Below, one piece after another: positions 11,201 through 23,200 of a stretch of 64,000 bases of DNA. Each line of letters opens with the position of its first letter. Positions within the stretch are counted from its first letter, which is position 1. The position numbers were made by a program, and so were the translations under genes. This stretch comes from Rhineura floridana (Eukaryota; Chordata; Lepidosauria; Squamata; Rhineuridae). The notes below the pieces were generated by a model. It saw only the letters and a program-made list of their open reading frames with translations, searched no databases and had not been told where the DNA came from. The stretch covers positions 45,639,092 to 45,703,091 of the forward strand of contig NC_084481.1 of NCBI RefSeq assembly GCF_030035675.1, written 5' to 3'.

Positions 11201-14200
11201 CTGAGAAGCCATTACATGTGTACAATTCTTATTCTTTTCTTGTGGGTTCCACAAGCAAATTAAATTTTACACTGTGATTCAGAAAACTAGAGGTACAGTT
11301 AATCTTCACTGTTAGCTATGAAAGACTAAGAAGAATAAATGCAAGCTATTTCATAGCCAACCATGAGAAAGCACCAGCTATAGCTATGGTACTCCTTCAA
11401 ATTATGACATATAAAAGTAGCAGTCATTTTTACAGGTTTTTAAATCTGTTCCTTCTAACTTTGTACTATTTATATTCTTCTACACTATTTTCTACCACCA
11501 ACCATGCTATGGTAAGAAGTTCTGGCTTTGAACTTCTTCCGTAACAACCTATCCAGTGCCACAATCAAACCACAATGGGGAAGCATTTTGAAAGAACAGA
11601 AAAGAGGAAACATACAAATACCTTATAATCTTGATCTGGAAGCATGTTGAGTAAGAAAGTTACCATTTTCTGGGGAAATTCATATTTTATTGTCCAAAAT
11701 AATAATTCTTCAAGAAAACATTTATGCTTCAAAACATCCATGATGGATTGATCTGTACAAAAATTAGTAATAAAATTGAGGGAGACTATTAAAGAGTGAT
11801 AATAATATTTCTTAACATTTTTCCACTTGTAAAGGAAGACACAAGACTAAAAGTTTGGAGCTTATCACTTCATTTTTGTTAGTGCTCAAGGAAAAAAACT
11901 AGATTTCAGTTTATATCTTCCATACAATTCAAATCATACGCAGCAACTACAAATCCCACTGTATGGACAAACTGGCAATTTTCATCCCATTTGCTCAAAG
12001 ATTAAGATGCAATTAAGAGTTACTTGCAACAATTGCTGAAAATGGAAGGCTGGCAGAAAAATCCTGCAATAGTCACATAGCTGCATGCTGATCATTCATA
12101 TTGAATAATTAAAGGTTATAGATACAAGGGTATACAACCTATGGTCTACAGCCTGCAAGCCGACCGCTGTGCCTATGGCACTTCTTGGTGCAAGCAGACT
12201 GTCAGAATTGCAGCTTTAATCAAATCCTACGTTTCTATTGAAGCCAAGATCATCCAAGCCCAACATCTTGCCCTAAAGTAGGTCTAGCAGGCATTAAAAC
12301 CAAAGCTCACACTGCACCTTTGCATACAGAAGAACCTACCTCAACCTGAAAGTGCTTTGTTTAAAGTGCATTTATAATGTATTGTAAAGTAGGAGGAAAA
12401 AAGGAAGCTAGTATACCTAAATTCATTGTTTTTCCAACTGCTGATGTTTGAATGATTTGTGGGGAGTTATCTTTAAGGATAACAATTTGAGCATAATAAT
12501 ATTTAGAACTTGCACAACACATCCATCAACTGTAGCTTGACATGAACCATATCCATATTTATGAAAATGATATGTAAATTATAGTAATTGCATGCCACCT
12601 GGTACCTTTCTTCCTTTTTTAAACAGCCATCATTCATGGTTAGACCACTCTTTAAAGCTATAATCAAGGCCGTTCCTTGAAGGCTTCAGCTATTGCATAA
12701 TTCTGTGGAATTCTGAAGGGGTTAACTGCTCAGAACAGTTTACACCAGTATTTCTCAGACAGGACCCAACAGTGCACCTTGGACCACTTTCAGGTGGGTC
12801 TCAGTGCTACAGTCTTCCCAGTGCCTCCTCACTTGCCTGCCCTGCTCCACAGGCACACCATAGCCTTTTAGTTGGACCACCACCAGTAAGTCCTTGCATG
12901 GTGAGTAAAGGTGGCCATGAGGCAGAGAAGTGGAAGGAGGAGTGAGAAGGGAAGGAAGGTCTTCCTCCTCTGAGGGGAAAGGGCCAGAAGAGATGTCAAA
13001 GGAAATTAGAAAGTGAGATTATCATGTAATAATGAATATTAACCTTTTATTATTAATATGATAACAAACAAACAATCTAGGAATAGGAGAGGAGAGCTAT
13101 AACAGGAGGGAAGAAGTGAATGTAAAAAGGACCAGAGAAGAGAGCTGAAAGAAAATGGTAGTGGCTTCTTTTCAGCGGGGGCAGGGATGGTAGAAATAAG
13201 GTACAAGTTGAGAATGAAAGGAAAATGGGAGAAGAAACTACAGGAGATGGGTGAAAATACTCTGGAGTGGCTTGTGAGGGTGGGTAGGATAAAATATAAA
13301 AGAAAAAGCCTTATCCATGCAAACCCTCTGGATCAGCAAATTGTGTCTGAAATGGGGAGGATGAGTCACAATTCCTCCAGATCAGATGTCTGCACTTAGC
13401 TTGAAGAAAGCTGAGCCATGGAACTCCTTGCCCAAAGAAAAACACTATGGCAAAGAATTTAGCAATTTCCAAAGATGGATTAGGTGTCAGTAACTACCAG
13501 CTGATTATGCTAAACTTTGTCTCTATCTGCCACCATTGAATGACTGGCTCTGACCTTGCATCATCATTTTGGGACTGGTGGGCCAGAATAATTTCAGCTG
13601 TTTCAAGTGGCCCTGGGGATACAAGGTTTGAAAATCCCTGGTTTACACCAACATTTTAGGATCTGTACTATGGTACATCTGTACAGCAAGGTTCACAAAG
13701 ATAATGCTTCTCAGTGGCTGCTTCACAGTTCTGGATTTCCTTTCACCTTCAACTTCATGTAACCCCAGCTGTGAGCCTTTCAGAACAACCAATTACATTT
13801 GGACTGGCTTTCAGTATTTGAGCTACATTTGGTACACAACTGGGTAAACCAAGAATGCTCCTAATGAACTTAGATTGTATGCATTCCAGGGGAGCATAGT
13901 TACCCTTACCCTAAGAGCAGAGCTGTGAGCCATATAATAGCTGAGGAACGACCCTGGCATTAAAGACCTGCATAGCCAAGGGGGTGTACTGGCCCCATTG
14001 GAAAAGAAAAAAGCAAGTAATGCCCTTACACTTCTCTGGGCGTTTCAGCCACATTATTTAATTGGGTTTTCCAAGAGCCAGAGGAGTGGAAAGTAATTCC
14101 CAAGTACTTAAAGGTGGAAACTTGTTCGATCGAGTGATTATTTAATAGCCATCAATGTTTAAGCCTAAACACTAAGATCTTAGATTTGTCGTGACTTCCG

Positions 14201-17200
14201 GGAAGGGTGACTTAGCCTGTGCCTGCTTTTGAGACGGGCTCCTGCCTCAAAAGAAGCTTATTCAGATATATCAGTCAGATTTTTTTTTTTTTTTGACTGA
14301 TTAAACTTCTCCCGGGTAGGGAGAAACGAAGAGATTAACCTCAAAGCCTATTTTTGTTGGGACGACCAGATCTCATTAATTTATGGGACGAGGTCCAGCC
14401 GACGAAGGTGGGACGGATTTTCAACAACAAGCTCTATCTGATAAAGCGAACGTTCATCTTATCTTCTAAGAGAGAACGCACTAACAGGCAAGCACCCTTC
14501 TTTCTATATTTTTCTTTTACTTGACTTAAATTGTTGCTGTTTAAAAGAGATTTGCCAGATTGATCGGTTTTTGACATCTCACTGGGGAGCCATAACTTCT
14601 CTCTGCTACTCACTAATTAATAGCTTATCTCTGTTTTTGTTGCAAAAAGCTGTCCTGGATTTGCATTCTAAAGATATACACAGAAGAGGGATTTCTATTC
14701 CAGATTTTTATTTTGAAGAATATTATATTGTCTGAGACTACTCTCTTTTTGGTCTATTTTATTTTGACGAATCTGTTTCCTGACGACCGCCATTAATTGT
14801 TTCGATCCTGGGAACTGCATTTTGTTTACTTAAGCATGGAGAGATAAGGCTGTCTGCTCTGTTTATACTGTGATGTCACCAAGTTTGGAGTATTAACCCA
14901 ATTGTTGCTGAAATAAGAAGTGGTTTTCCTATATTTTTCTTTTAAAATGGCAATTAAGAAAGTGGCTGAGAATCTGGAAATAACTATGTTTCAGAAAATA
15001 ATGGATGAGATTGAGATAACGAAACAAAACCTGCGACAGGGTTGTAAGGAGCTGAAAATTGAATTGAGTAAAATGAAGCAGGAGATTAAAGATATAGGGG
15101 TCCCTGTGAGAGAGGTGACCCTGGAAGGGGTCCCTGTGAGAGAGGAGACCCCGGAGATTGGAACAAACGTGGAACAGGAAAAAGATTTGGAGTCTATGGA
15201 CTTTAGAAACAAAATCTATTGTTTGGAGACACAGGAGATTAAAGACATAGGGGTCCTTGTGAGAGAGGAGACCCTGGAGACTGGAACAGGGGTCCCTGTG
15301 AGAGAGGAGACCCTGGAGACTGGAACAGGGGTCCCTGTGAGAGAGGAGATCCCGGAGATTGGAACAAACGTGGAACAGGAACAAGATTTGGAGTCTATGG
15401 ACTTTAGAAATAAAATCTATTGTTTGGAACTCAATGTTATCTCTGAAGAAATTAATGAAGATTCTAGAGATAAAGTTATCAATGGCATGGATAATCTTCT
15501 GGACTGGAATGATGTGATGGAGCCCAATATAGAGAAAATCTATGGAATTAACTGCAGCCATGTGACAATGGAAAAACTTTCAAGAGATGACCCAGTGTAT
15601 TTTGAAAAAAAGAACAGAGATATGATTTTACAGCAGTATTTCAGCAACCTATTTAGAATGGATGGCAAGAAAATATTTGGGATAGAGGTAATTCCCATCA
15701 GACTCTTACTATATGACTATGGCTCTGACAGCAAGATTATTATGGAATACTGATAATGGAAGATTGGATACTGAAATTACTGGACTTAACAAGACTACTG
15801 AAGATGGAAGATGGAAAATGGAACTAATAGGGATAATAGAACAATGGCTACTGAAATTACTGAACCTAACAGATTCTGATGTGATGGATTAATTGAAATG
15901 TTTATTTTGACTATGGTTATGACAATAAGATTATCATAATTAGTAATGAGATGGATTAATCGATATGCTTATCTGGAAAAAAAAATTGATAGATATATTT
16001 CTTAAAGAATTGAAACCTCTCTTTGACTTTTTGTGGAAAGAATAAAGTAATGTTTATGAGATTTGATGATTAAGTAAGATAACTACTGGAGGAAAGTGAT
16101 TTTATAATATGACTTAAGAGACAGGATTGTTATATATTATAGACTTATAACTGATTTGATCTTTGACAAATGGGAAGTCAATATTTTACTCTTTATTTTT
16201 TTTTTTGTTTTTTTTTTCTTTTTCTTTTTTTTTTGTTTAACTATTTTTGATTTTGTTTTTTGTCTTTGAATGTTTTATGATTTTGTCTTGTATGTTTTAT
16301 GAAAATCTGAATAAAAATTATTGGAAAAAAAAAAAAGATCTTAGATTTGTCGTAATTAATTTCCAACTTTTCTATCGTACAATAGGAACTAAGTGCTCTC
16401 AGAAGGCGACGCAACCCACACTTGTTAAGGACAAAAGGGCAGCGTCATCAGCATAGAGCAGGGAAGACAAGGTCTACCTGCCAGCTTAGGAGGATGGGCA
16501 TTCACCTCCGCTAGATGTTTAATTAGGGAATTGATGTAGAAGTTAAAAAGAGATGGGGCGAGTATACATCCCTGCTTAACTCCGTTGTGAGTTGGAATGG
16601 GGGCGGTTAGCTGGCCCTCTCGGTTACATCTTACCTTCATGCATGTATTTCCATAAAGACTCTGAATTAAAATCAATAACCGCCTATCAATATTAGACTC
16701 CTCCATTTTTCTCCAGAGTCTGTCCCTAGGGATCAAGTCAAATGGGGACTTAAAGTCTATAAACACCACATATAACGTTCCCTCAGGGGGAGACATATAT
16801 TTCTCCACAAGATGTTGGAGTACTAGACCCTGGTCAAGAGTGGAACGTCCTGCTCTGAAACCGGCTTGTTCGTCAGCTATGATCTTTTCGTCCTCCAGCC
16901 AGTCAAGGAATTTCTCAAGGACTACATAGATACAAGCTGTTTTGAATTTACTAGTATATTATATGGCAAATTCAGACCATGGTTATTATTGAGCATTTTT
17001 ATTTATTGTTTGTTTGTTTATTACATTTAGACCCCATCCTTCCTCAAAAGAAGCCCAGCTAGTTTAATGAGATCTAGATTGCAGCCTTATTTTAATATAA
17101 GCAAGGGCTTTGGGGGCTATTCTGTGTGCCTCTGTGACTGACAATTGTGCAATACACACCCCAGTTAATTGCACCGCAATATTCCAATATATTTCTATCA

Positions 17201-20200
17201 CCATTTGGATGGGCAATGCAATTATATTTAACTAAGAATGTGTACTTCAACTTGCATATTTCCCCATTCCTTCCCATTCATTTTCCTTTCGTTATCATTT
17301 TTAGACTATGAGCCTGAGGTACGCCCTTGTATTTAGTGATCTGTAAGCCACTCAAGGAGCCATGTTTGAAACAAAAAAATAATGCCAGCTTCCCAAACCC
17401 TTCAGAATGGGGTAAGTTAAAAAAACTGAGTACAAATAAGTATTTCACTACTGATTATATCTTTACAATGTGGCTTCAAAGGGGAAATAGCTACTCAATC
17501 TTACGATAGTATCAATTTCTCCTACTCTTATACTTTGGAGGAGTCCCAGTAGCTGATCAATAGGATTTTGGATGATTCACTGACTTTAACTTGTTACTAA
17601 AAAGAGATTACAGGTCTGTAGCATAAAAATGGGCAAGGGAAATGTGTTAGTGAAACCGTTGGCTCAGATTTACACAGGAGAAAATTGTTTAGACCAATAT
17701 TACAGAAAATACGTTTCAATACTACAAACATACCCAAATAAATTATGTACTGGGAAAGACTGCTGCATTACATCAAGGAGTCTGCCTATTTGCCAAGAAA
17801 AAATCTGTTATTTGATACAAAAACATTTTAGAATAATCTGAATTGTGAATATGAATAAAAATTTTACACCGGTGGAAATATTTGGAAATGAATAAGAACA
17901 GAGGTTTATCTTTCCCCATGTCTCCCTCCTCTGGGCTCAAATTTGGAACTATTAACACATTGACAATTGTATTCATTATAAGTAGCTTTAGAGAAGGAAG
18001 ACTAAAACCCTAATGGGGAAAGGGTTAGTTAGGAGAGCTAAGGCAGAAAGACCCAGCCTAGGACAAAGACAAGAATCGACTAGGATTACACCAGAAAGAG
18101 CATCAGAAGTCTTTACTCCCATGCATTCCTGCCTTTGGACACTAGGTGGTGCTAATATCCGCCTGATGGCATGCTACCTGGGGAAAACTGTATTTACAGC
18201 CCAATCCCTTCTTAGTTTCAATAGTCTCTAGATCAGCCTTTCCCAACCGGTGTGCCTCCAGACGTTGTTGGACCACAACTCCCATCAGCCTCATGGGAGT
18301 TGTGGTCCAACAACGTCTGGAGGCACACCGGTTGGGAAAGGCTGCTCTAGATAGTCTAGTCTTCTTTTTGGTTTAAATATATATATATTTGTTTTAAAGT
18401 GAAACATACCTGGTTTAAATCTAATGCAGATTAAAATTCCAGCCTGCTAGAACTACTTCTTGCATCCTTTGCTACAAACAGGGAATATGGATGGAACTAT
18501 ACCACACAAACATTAGTTTAGGAATCCCATACTTGCACTGCAATGCTAATTAAGGGGCAGAAAAGGGCATCTGTAGAATTGGGGATGGGAAAAGATTGTA
18601 AACTTTAACCCTCCACCCCAGCCATTTCAAGCCATTTTTCTTCCCAGCTGGGTTCTTGGGGGAATGGGGGGACAGCCTGAGAAAAACTGGGAAGAACCGG
18701 TGGACAAGAATTAAGCACTCCATCAATTCTTCCTTGAAAAGGCCCAACCCTACATTTGTGTTACTTCATCAAATATAGATTTGTGAGCCCAAGGTGAGTA
18801 GGTAACTTGCAGATTCATTTCATGACAAGATTCCAACAAATTTCATAACATTTCAAGTTATTTCACTGACAGATCCATATTTGTTAAGGTAAAAAATCCC
18901 AGATTCTGAGACATTACCATGGAATAGACTTCTCAAACTTGCTTACTTGTAGTTGGGCTGATGATGCCGATTTACACTGATATATATTATACTGAGCAAC
19001 TAGTATTTTGAGGGAAAAGGAGACAAGATTGGTAGCACATACAACATGAGATACTACAGGGGGAATAAATGACTTAGCTGTAGAAATCTCCCTCCTCATG
19101 TCTCTATCATGCCATTTTTTAACTGCAGTTAACATTCCAACCTGCTACTTTGTTGATTACACTGGGCATTTTATCAGATGAAGCATTTGTGCCTGAAATT
19201 GTTCTGAGCGGCTAAGATTTTTCTCAGAAGCCAAAGTATGGGGCTTCAGCTTTCTGAGTACAAAATTCTCTTCTCTGCACATTTTTTCAAACCATCACTT
19301 TTTCCTCATCAGCCGACAACTGCATTATCTTCCGCCCATACAGACACCATCACATGCCATCTTCAGTGCCTCCAGATAATAAAAGTCTACATTTCTTCTT
19401 TCTAGACTTGTCAACGTAGCAGCTAAAGCAATCTTTATGTGACTTTTCACTTCAAATGAATCCATCCTTCCAAGACTTTACATCACTTGTGTTGTCATCA
19501 CAATTTTCATTTTTGATGCTCATCCCTCTCTTGTCAAGAGATGCTCAGACTTCCACCATTTCATGCAATAATCCTTTTGCTTAAGTAGCAAAACGGCAAT
19601 AATTAACCTCTGCTGCTACTATCAATAAGTTTTAACAGGAACAAAGGAGAATAAATTAAAGACATCTTTCCTTGTCCTTCCCACCCAAGGAAGGAATTCA
19701 AAGTATATCTTTCTTGGCTATTTACATAGGCTTAGACAGAAAAAAATGTTAAAGTCAAGTGAAACCTTTGCTCCCAACAATGGAATCTTTGGGCAGATGT
19801 GTCAGCACTGATTTAGCAAAAGATACAGTTCATAGAAACAGTGCACAAAAGTGATGAGACACAAAGGACAGAAACCTTTGTATGCAGGTGCACATCTGTT
19901 TCCACATGGATAATTTTCCTTAAGGCTTATTTCTCCCCTTTGGCACAAGGACACTCAGTAGCCTAGGCTGCTATGGACAGTGCACATCCCTCCATACCCA
20001 GCCCTCTTTGCTCCACTCAATCAAATAATGATCAGATCTCATATTCCTTGACTGAACAGAGGAAAATGTCTACACAGTGATATGGGAAGCATGCACAGAT
20101 CTCCCATTTATAGTAATGATCTGGTGTGCCACATGGCCAAGAGTGCATGTCCACAGAGGAGAAGAAGAGGAGGAACAGGGATCTGTTATGTCTTATGGGT

Positions 20201-23200
20201 GACTATCTGCACACACAGGCACCGTGATGATTGCATGGGGAAGGATAATCCTCAAATCCTTTATCTGTGCTACACACATTTTTTAAAAAATAATTTTGCT
20301 TCTATAACATCTACACTTTTTATGGCACTGAACATGATTAAATGTTAAGGATTGTATCTAACACTGCAGCTCTACTGCCGCAAGAGGCTGCCATGCATGC
20401 AACAGAACTTTCTCTTCCTGTCCTGTCCTCTCCAGTCTGCCGGGCACTCTCAAAGTTCCTCCAGAGCAGATTTGGAGGGCAGATGGGGGGAGAGGAATGC
20501 TAAGTCATGTTTGATACACAATCCTAATAACTCAGGAAACTCTTTTCATTGTTCGCTCAAATGTCTGCTTGAAAACTTATTGCCCACCTAAAGGCCACCT
20601 ACACAAATAGAAGGCAATAGAGGTAGTAAACATTTTTGGTGAAAGTATACTATATTAGCATAGTTATCTTTTCTCATAGTGCTTCAGTCAACAGTGATCA
20701 AAAACTGATCAGGCTTGGTTACTTCCAAGGTACAAAAACACAAAAGTATCTGACAAACTATATGCCATGTACCTTTGGTGCTGCTGCTTAGTTTCACCCT
20801 CTTGCGCTTTCCCACACCTTGGCTACCATTCTGGTCCTCCTGAGACAGGGGAAGAGTTTGAAAGTGGATAAATATAAAATGTCTTAATGTCAGAGACCTT
20901 ATGCTCTTTTAACATGCTTTTGAAAGGAAAATGAAATGAGTGAAACCGTTTGACTACTACAGCAACTGTTTCCAAAAACACTTTCACAATTCATTCATTT
21001 AATAACATATTCTATATTAGAAAGGTCTTAATTGACCTCTTTAAATTTTGTTTTTGCTGCTGCTAATAATCTTTACAAATGCATAATTTAAACTATGGGA
21101 GGTGCCCTTTTCCTTGGGGGAACCTGGTTCTGTAAAATTGTCTTCAAAGAACTATTGTGGCCAAGAACTAAAAGAAAGAATGACACAGCATTTTATAATA
21201 AATTTAAAGGTTTGATTCAAGTTCTCAAGTTTACCCTTTAAGGCATAACATGCCAACTGCCCCAATCCTAAACTTGTTCAGTTAGATATAAATACTGTAG
21301 TTCCAGTGGCACTTGATTAGAAACATGTGCACTTAGAAACGTGTGCACAGTCAACTAGAAAGTGATAATAAAACATTTCAACATTTAAAATACTATTAGT
21401 ATCTTCTAACAGCTGATTTTATTCAGCACAATGAATTTCTTGTCATCAATGTGTTGAAACTTTAGGCAACAGCAAGCTGATATCCAAAAAGAACTTCAAG
21501 TCTTTCCATGTTTATCCTTCCTACACGTTAACCAAATATATCTGTTTCCCTTGCCTGTTCTCAAAGCTTTGAACACAGGGATGCAATTATTGCTATTCCA
21601 CGGCTCAAACCCACCTTCTCCTAGTACAGGGCTTTTGGGGAACAGCTTTTATGTCTCAGAGTCAACTCTAAACTGTCACTTAATATCACAAGAGGAATTG
21701 TGAGGCAGCAAATAGAACAAGTAGGAAACATTTTTTTGCTCCCTCATGGGAAGTCTGTCTTTATATACAGTACCTGCTTACCAATATGTAATAATGCAAG
21801 AGGTATGTGAGGGCAAAAAAAGTTAAAATATATCCATGTTCCAAGAAAAGTAAACACAACAATACTTTTTACTTGCCTATAGGTATATGCAATTAGATCT
21901 ACTTAATACCTACAGTTGAAATACCACGCACACAATTTAAACAACTGAAAAAATCTACTAGTATCTAATAGTATCATATGTCCTTGTTTTAGATTATTTG
22001 TATGCAGGAGCCTTGAACTAGACAGGTAAGTACTAACTCATAGTTTCTGGGTAAGATTACAACTATGTTATCTGAGACCCTGACTTTGCTCTCTTGTAGG
22101 CAAGTGCTTTTTGATTTAATAAACCTGTCTATCATACGTATTTTACATCTACTTTGTAGACACACATACAAGATTGTATCCTACTGTAGCTTTGCACTAA
22201 TGGAAATTCTTACTAATGTAAGGCAGGGCACACAATTTTCATTGATCCTCCCTATCTGCTACAGCCCTCTGCAATATCCCACATTGTTCAGGAAGGTCTC
22301 CCAACCTCCAAGAGCAGTGCTGTGGGGGGAATGGGGGCTACAGTGAATGTAGGAGACTAGTGAAGATTGGGTGCTCTGCCTTGCACATGTAGAAGTACTT
22401 TTTGCTAGTACACATTCACCATTGGATCCAACATGGCCACTCAAAAATAGGTTAATTCACAAAAAGTGGGTACTCTACCTTGCACAAGCAGCTAGCACAG
22501 ACTCATAATCAGATACACACGCATAGGTTAATAAGCTATTTAGTGACCAGCATTCACTTAAATATCAGAAGGGCAAAATTTATTTATTTATTTATTATGT
22601 GATTTATATCCCGCCCTTCCTCCCGGCAGGAGCCCAGGGTGGCAATAATAATCCAGTTTTCACAAGTAGAAAGCACTTAAAGATTCATTTCCTGTACTGC
22701 TTCCCTAAATACTTAAGTTCCTTTCCCTTTTAAAATTTCCAGTTGTATATCTTGCATTGAAGTGGTTCAGTATCTCTTCTTCCGAACACCACAAAAAGTA
22801 ACCCAGGGTGTGCTACTTTCCCAGTCTCACTTTCTCCAGTAGAGATCATTGTTTCAGATTCCTGTACAAATCCTAATCTAACATGTTCCTTTCCTCTTAA
22901 CAAATTAACTAAATAAAAAAATGCATGTCTTAAGTATCATTTTGAGTTGGTCTCATAAATTTAGAGAATTAATTTCAACTTCAGTTACATTGCCTCTTTT
23001 TTTAGTAGCTATTATTTTGTTTTTTTAAACTGTAAAAGTACAGTGGTATTTTGAAAAATGTTAGCTTACAAATGCCACTGCTAAGAGCACAGCAGACTGC
23101 TGCACATCTGTTTAAATACAATTCAGCATTAACCAGTTAATCCTTTACAAATGTTATAAACATGCAACATGTTCCTTTCAAAACTACTCTGAAGCAGCCA

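Larger units (their letters stand above)
13820..16960 (-). mobile_element. Second I/Vingi-like LINE fragment, interrupted
   Basis: Same family as the LINE at 359-3123, same strand, truncated at both ends. The right part (16353 to about 16960) encodes [20 protein letters not shown] and [20 protein letters not shown] (RT motif 1), [17 protein letters not shown] and [18 protein letters not shown]. The left part (about 13820-14191) matches the region downstream of RT. A 2.1 kb L1-type element lies between them. Frames are broken. Confidence 0.8.
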
